Assembly: GCA_024291935.2 (NCBI GenBank)
Contig: CM044308.1
Coordinates: 118,818,501-118,882,500, forward strand
DNA length: 64,000 bases
From: Okapia johnstoni
Lineage: Eukaryota; Chordata; Mammalia; Artiodactyla; Giraffidae
Reading direction: 5' to 3'
Below the pieces are notes generated by a model. That model saw only the letters and a list, made by a program, of their open reading frames with translations, was not told the origin of the DNA and searched no databases. Positions within the stretch are counted from its first letter, which is position 1, and each line of letters begins with the position of its first letter. The position numbers and the translations under genes are program-made. Shown piece after piece: positions 58,441-64,000 of the stretch.

Positions 58441-60544
58441 CTCTAAAGTTTTTGAAAATTTTTCCTAAACAAAATTTTAAGTATTGTATTTAGGAATAGT
58501 GTTTAGTGGACAAAGATTGTTTAGGCATAAATGAAAAACAGTATCATAAATGTGTAAATTATATAATGTTTACATTGTGTGTATATGGATATATGAACTA
58601 ATCTGCAGACTTTTTTTGTTCCCTGTAACATCTCTTTTGTAGTTTGAATTTCCATTGCACTTTTTTCCATGGTGGTGTATTAAACATATTTCCTTGTGTT
58701 TTCTGTCCTTAAAAACTAACCAGTTAATTGTTTTTGAAACCTCCCTGAAGGCAGAATATTTCTAACTGATCTTTGCATTTAATTGCAAAAATAGAAACTT
58801 ACTTAAAAAAATATATAATGTGTTACGTCTTTGCTTCTTATTTAGTGTGTGACCCTATTGAAGAACATCTGATTCCAAGCCCAATTTCACATTGCTTCCT
58901 GTTTTTGTATGGAGACTTACTCCTTGCATGGGTACCGCCCCATGTAAAAGCATCATTAATACCACTCTCTCAACTTGTAGTAGTGTTGGAAGGTTTAATT
59001 ATCCAGTGTTTATTCTGAACTTTGCACAAGAAAAAATGTTATTATTAACTAGGCTAATCAAAAATTTAGCCTTTAATATGGGTAAGTTTCCATTTACTTG
59101 GCTTTTTCTTTTTAATTACTTAATAAATAAATGCCACCAACTGGCTTTTGTTTTTTAGGAGCAGAGTAAGAATACAAATAATGTAATACTATCAAAATTT
59201 TTCCTCTTATATTTAAAGGATTAGATTCAGTAACACATGTTGAAGGTTGTGCAGCTTTTTCCCATTTAAAAATAAGTGTTTCCATGCTTCTTGCAATTTG
59301 TGGTAGATTTAAAATGTCTTTGCTGTTTTGTGTTTCACTTATACATGCACATTCTTGGAAAATGTCACTTTTTCAAATACTTTGTTCCGCTTTTCCTAAT
59401 TTTGGTTCAATCTGTTAAATATAATGAATAAAAATAATAAAAGTCTTTGTAAAGGAAAATGGTATTAATATTTAGAACTTTCACATCATAAAAGCCATAT
59501 CTCACATTGCTTTAACGTGATGCTCATTGTATCACATTATAAAAAAACTCTTTTTAAGACATTGTCCAGAGTAAGAGATGGCTATGATTCTAATAATATA
59601 CACGCATATTAAGAAAAAATACTGTTAAGAAACTTTAAAGTAGACTCCGAGACTCAAAATTTAAGTATTTTTGATAGAAAATTATAAGTTTAGAGGCTTA
59701 GTATATATGATTTGTGATTCTTATTTCTGTCAGACATAAAAAATAGTTTGCACCTAGGTAATATACTATTTTCAGTCATTTTAAATTTCAAAGATATAAG
59801 TGTTAGATCATCATCATCATTTTTCTGTGCATTCAGTATATATATATATAAAATTTATATATGTTTATTGTATACTTACTAATTGTATAAGTAAAAAGAA
59901 GCTCAACTACTCAGTATTATTCTAAGTCTTCACAAGACTTAGCCCAAGATACCTGGGTCATTCCTCATTTTCTAGATGCTATTGACTGAGTATTTGACAT
60001 TAGAAAAAGGATATTGATTCTTCTATGAAAAGATATACTTCAAAAGGAATACTTAACTACACATAACTAAAACTCTTACTTAACTCCTGTTCTTTGCCCA
60101 ATACATGTTCCTTGCTCTGTTTAATGGTTCATTTAATTAGGCCTCACTGTATTGCTGACTTTTGCCTTAAATAGCAATTGTTGGATTTGAAACAGACTGT
60201 CAGAATATTTCACCATGTTTACAACATGTATAGCATTATCTGTATATAAAACTAACTGAAAAAGATACCAACAATTGTAGTGTGTTACGGAAGAACATGA
60301 GAAATGGAAGCCCACTCAGATTTGTTTCAGAATAGTTTATAATAGTAAAAATTTATTTACATGTGTGTTAATTTAACATAATTGTCCATATATGACTTAA
60401 AGGAAAGAAATTAGATAGATTGAAAGCGTAAACAGTAAATCATAACTCTAGATTGCTGAAATTTAATATTCAAATAAGTAAGTGAAAAGGCAACTGAATG
60501 TTATTTTGAAGTAGTAGCAGATCTTTTTACTGTCGCCACAGATT
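58441..60544. other. repeat-poor intronic sequence
   Basis: About 2.1 kb without recognised repeats, apart from a short (TA)n at 59837-59852 and a CAT run at 59809. The two overlapping ORFs at 58773-59158 show no domain. Confidence 0.4.
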
Positions 60545-61666
60545 TGCCTTTTCTAGAGCATCATATAGTTGGAACTTCATTCTTTTTAAGGCAAAATAAT
60601 TTTACATCATATGTGGATACTACAGTTTGTTAATGCACTCATCATTTAAAATGACATATGGGTTGTTTCCACTTGGTGGTTATGAACAGTGCTGATATGA
60701 ATGTTCATATACATGTTTTTGTGTGGACATATGCTTTCATTTCTTGGTATATACCTAAGAGTGAAATTGTTGGGTCATATGGTAATTCTGTCTTCAGCTT
60801 TTTGAGGAACCACCAAACTGTTTTTCACAGCAACTGCACCATTTTATATTCTCACCAGTAATGGACCAGGATTCTATTTTGTCTGTATCCTTACAAACAC
60901 CTCCTCCTTTTCAGTTGTTTTGTTACGGCCAACCTAGAGGGTTGTGAAGTAATATCTCATTGTGGTTTTGATCTGCCTTTCACTACTGATCAATGATTTT
61001 GATAATCTTTTCATATACTTTTCATATACTTGTTGGCCATTTGTATATCTTCTTTGGAGAAACATCTATTTATGTCCTCTGCTCATTTTGTAATTGAGTT
61101 GTTTGTCTTCTAGATGTTGAATAGCAAGAGTTCTCAATACATTCTGGATACTAGACCCTTATCTGATACACAGTTTGTAAATATTTTCTATTTTTTGATT
61201 GTTTTTTAATTTTTTAAGGCAATGTCCGTGATACACAACAGTTTTAAATAGTAGTGTAACATACTTTTTTCTTTTGTTACTTGTGCTTTTGGTGTCATGA
61301 AAATATTGTCAGATTGAAGATCAGGAAGATTTACCCTTATATTTTCTTCGTGTATAGTTTTAGCTCTTATACTTAGGTCTTTAATACATTTTGAGTTAAT
61401 TTTTTTTTTTAGTTAATTTTAATATATGATTTTAGACAGTAGTCCAAGTACTTCCCTGGTGGTCCAGTGGTTAAGACTTAACACATCCAATGCAGAGGGA
61501 GTGGGTTTGATCCCTGATCAGGGAACTAATATCCCACATGCCTCATGATGCAGCCAAAGTAAATAAAATAAGATAGTAATCCAAATTTTGCACATAAACT
61601 TCAGTTTTCCCAGCCCATGTATTGAAGATATTTGGTACCTTTTTGAAAAATTAATTGATCATACAT
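60545..61666 (-). mobile_element. old L1M, antisense ORF2 end, split by a CHR SINE
   Basis: tatgggttgtttccacttgg, gaaattgttgggtcatatgg and tcttctttggagaaacatct are reversed L1M. It continues after the SINE at 61585 (cagttttcccagcccatgta). Confidence 0.8.
61448..61570 (+). mobile_element. CHR-type SINE, sense, with target duplication
   Basis: cttccctggtggtccagtgg, gggtttgatccctgatcagg and an AAATAAAATA tail. The flanks agacagtagtccaa (61434) and agatagtaatccaa (61571). Confidence 0.93.
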
Positions 61667-61898
61667 CAGTTCAGTTCAGTCGCTCAGTCGTGTCCAACTC
61701 TTTGCAATCCCATGAATCGCAGCACGCCAAGCCTCCCTGTCCATCACCAACTCCCGGAGTCTACCCAAACCCACGTCCATCGAGTCGGTGATGCCATCTA
61801 GCCATCTCATCCTCTGTCGTCCCCTTCTCCTGCCTCCAATCCTTCCCAGCGTTAGGGTCTTTTCCAGTGAGTCAACTCTTCGCATGAGGTGGCCAAAG
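61667..61898 (-). mobile_element. BovB LINE 3' end, antisense, about 230 bp
   Basis: It starts atcagttcagttcagtcgct and ends catgaggtggccaaagt inside antisense L1. The minus strand reads [20 protein letters not shown], the BovB C-terminus. Confidence 0.92.
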
Positions 61899-63036
61899 TA
61901 CATACGTGGGTTTATTTCTGGACTCTGAATTTTATTCCATTGGTTTATGTCTCTAATGTCAGGATCACAGTGTTTTGATTAATATAGCTTTGTTGTAATT
62001 TTTTTAATCAGATAATGTGAATTCAACTTTTTTCTTTTGTTTGGATTTTTGGGGCCTCTTGCAATTTCGTTTCTTTTTAGGTTTACTTTTCATTTCTGTA
62101 AAAGCCGTTGGAATGTTGGTGGAGATTGTATTGCTATTGTAACTAGAACTGCTTTCTTTTATTTTGGATTGGTAATTACTGGTTTATATATGTTGATCTG
62201 TACTCTGAAATTTTCCTGAATTTATCATTTCTAGTACTATTATGTGACTTCTTCAGAATTTTCTATATTTAGGATCATGTCTGTGAATAGAGAGTTTTAT
62301 TTCTTCTATAACTTAGAAGTTTTCAGTTTCTTTTTCTTGCCTAATTGCTTTGGTTAGATCTTTCAATACAGTGTTAACTATGGGCATCCATTTCTTGTTT
62401 CAGATATTAGAGGAAAAACATTCAGTCTTTTGTCCCTGAGTGTAGTATTTTGCAAATGCCCTTTATCATATTTGGAAATTCCCTTTTATTCTTAGTTTCC
62501 TGTATGTTTTTTATCATGAAAGGGTGTTGAATTTTGGCAGTTGTTTTTCCTGTATCAGTTGAGATGATCATGTTGCTTTCCCCCCTTTCATTCTGTTAAT
62601 GTGATGTTGACTGTTAAGAGTTTATTATTTAATTCCACATATTTGTGACATGGTGATTGTTTGAAATGCTTTGTTTAATGTCACATATTTGTGAATTTCC
62701 AGTTTTCCTTTTGTTTTTGATTTGTAACTTCATTCCAGCTTTGTTAGAGAGATTGTTTTCATTGTTTTTAAATTTAGGGAATCTTGTTTTGTGGCTAACA
62801 TACAAGAATGTATATTCTGTCATTATTGGGTAGAGCCTTCTGTAGGTTGGTTAAATTTAGTTGCTGTATATTGTTAAACTTAAGCTGTGTTTATTTTTTC
62901 TTTGTTTTCATTCTGCTACTCTGATGTGTAATTTCACTCAACTTATTTTCAAGTTTGGGAATTCTTTCTTTTGCCTGTTCTGTTCTTCAGGTATACTTTG
63001 AAACCTTTAGTGCCTTTTTCATTTTAGTTTTTGTTT
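61899..63036 (-). mobile_element. old L1M, antisense ORF2 (post-RT to endonuclease side)
   Basis: acgtgggtttatttctggac, then tgctattgtaactagaact, atgggcatccatttcttgtt and gtagtattttgcaaatgccc continue the element at 60545. The BovB at 61667 lies within it. Heavily diverged. Confidence 0.7.
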
Positions 63037-63239
63037 GGGCTTCCCTGGTGGCTTAATGGTAAAGAATTTGCCTGCCAGTGCAGGAGATGCAGGTTGATCC
63101 CTGGGTTTGGAAGATCCTTGGGGAAGGAAATGGCAACATACTCCAGTATTCTTACCTGGGAAGTCCCGTGGAGAGAGGACCTTGGCGGTCTATAGTTGCA
63201 AAAGAGTCAGATGCAACTTGGTGACTAAACAACAACAAA
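63037..63239 (+). mobile_element. Bov-tA SINE, sense
   Basis: gggcttccctggtggcttaa, ctccagtattcttacctggg and the tail tgcaaaagagtcagatgcaa, followed by (AAC)n. Confidence 0.93.
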
Positions 63240-63795
63240 CTGTTGTGTTCCATTATTTCTTTGTGATTCCTTTGTCCTAATGTACCAATATCTTATTGAT
63301 ATTCTTAATTTGTGAATTCATCTTTCTCCTTTATTCTTGGTCTGTAATTTCTTTCAGCTCTTTGAGCTTATTAACGACAATTGATACAAGTTCTTTGTGT
63401 AGGTTCTTCAGTGTCAGTTTCTCACAGTTTATTTTTGTTCTTTGGATGGGCCATACCTTCCTGTTTCTTTGTGTGCATTGCAATTTTTTATGGAACAGTG
63501 GACATTTTGAATATGGTGATGTGGCAGCTTTGAACATCATATTGTGCCCTTACCCAGGGTTTGCTCTTTTGCTTCTTGAGGTCTATAGCCGCGCATTGTT
63601 CATTGACTTTTTCAAGCTCCTTTTGTAAAGACTATATTTGGGACAGCCCTTTGAATGTGTTGTGATACCACTTACCACTCTGCCTTAGCCTTTACCTCTG
63701 GCTTGTGCAGTCAAAAGTTTGGCCAGGGATGTAAGACTAATATCTTCACAGTTCTTTGTTGAGCAAGCATTGACTCTGGTCATATGTGCTATATT
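63240..63795 (-). mobile_element. old L1 (L1ME/HAL1-like), antisense
   Basis: ttttttatggaacagtggac attttgaata and cagggtttgctcttttgctt resemble an old antisense L1 segment, related to 7497-7712. Low certainty on subfamily. Confidence 0.45.
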
Positions 63796-64000
63796 CTAGA
63801 TTCCCCAGCATATCATTCAGTATACACACACACATACACACGTGATTTTCATTTCAAGGAACTGGCTCATGTGATTGGGCTGGTAGCAGGTAGAGACTGA
63901 CACTGCAGTCTTGAGGATTATGAATTTTTATAAGTCGAATCTCTATGTTCAGTTCTTTTAATCTGCTGTCTTTCATTTGATCTTGTACTTGTTTCTTCAT
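63796..64000 (+). repeat. (CA)n and ancient MER-like repeat, cut by the window end
   Basis: A CA-rich tract at 63822-63842 is followed by tcaaggaactggctcatgtg attggg, which matches the repeat at 34965. Confidence 0.5.

Noticed and set aside
58845..59081. Possible exon between ttatttag and GTAAGT
   Set aside because: All frames contain stops or lack any recognisable domain, and the length of 237 nt with no known BCAS3 match makes it unlikely. It is left as unassigned intron.

Overview
The window is ruminant nuclear DNA, most likely from a bovid. It carries BovB (RTE-type) LINEs, Bov-tA and BOV-A2 SINEs whose tails match the BovB 3' end, CHR-type tRNA-Glu SINEs, and bovine-type L1 elements ending in the ruminant L1 3' UTR. 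Older mammalian repeats (L1M, MIR, MER5A and other MER-like pieces) lie between and beneath them. No prokaryotic gene, CRISPR array, rRNA or functional tRNA gene was seen.

I can support one host protein-coding piece, a 73-nt internal exon on the + strand at 30751-30823 with a CAG acceptor and a GTAAGG donor. Its only open frame reads [19 protein letters not shown]..., which I recognise as part of the N-terminal beta-propeller region of BCAS3 (Rudhira), a cytoskeleton- and phagophore-associated protein. The rest of the window is therefore read as two large BCAS3 introns, 1-30750 and 30824-64000. The neighbouring BCAS3 exons were looked for by eye and not found.

Layout. 1-7500: stacked L1 fragments in both orientations, with SINEs and a BovB inside an L1. 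7500-14630: older LINE pieces, SINEs, a TG microsatellite and a GC-richer block (10860-12547) with degenerate tandem units, probably an ancient L1 5' UTR. 14636-16930: a 2.3-kb antisense L1 ORF2. 17600-21200: mostly repeat-poor intron with MIRs. 21400-28250: a nested nest. An old antisense L1 was hit by a BovB and by a young 5'-inverted L1, and a BovB next to it was hit by a second, 5'-inverted BovB. 28250-30120: L1 remnants and SINEs. 30751-30823: the exon. 31200-37450: scattered LINE and SINE pieces. 37454-39905: the longest BovB, endonuclease to 3' end, with a broken ORF. 40000-50400: CHR, Bov-tA, L1, MIR and MER5A. 50400-55750: a repeat-poor stretch that is the best candidate for conserved regulatory sequence. 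55760-64000: L1, BovB and SINE mosaics.

All seven BovB copies lie antisense to BCAS3. Many ORFs in the window are antisense translations of SINEs, BovB or L1 and are not genes. I found no clearly new biological system. The observations most worth follow-up are the exon, the twin-primed L1 and BovB insertions with target-site duplications, the BovB orientation bias, the repeated antisense ORF of BovB, and the repeat-poor block downstream of the exon.
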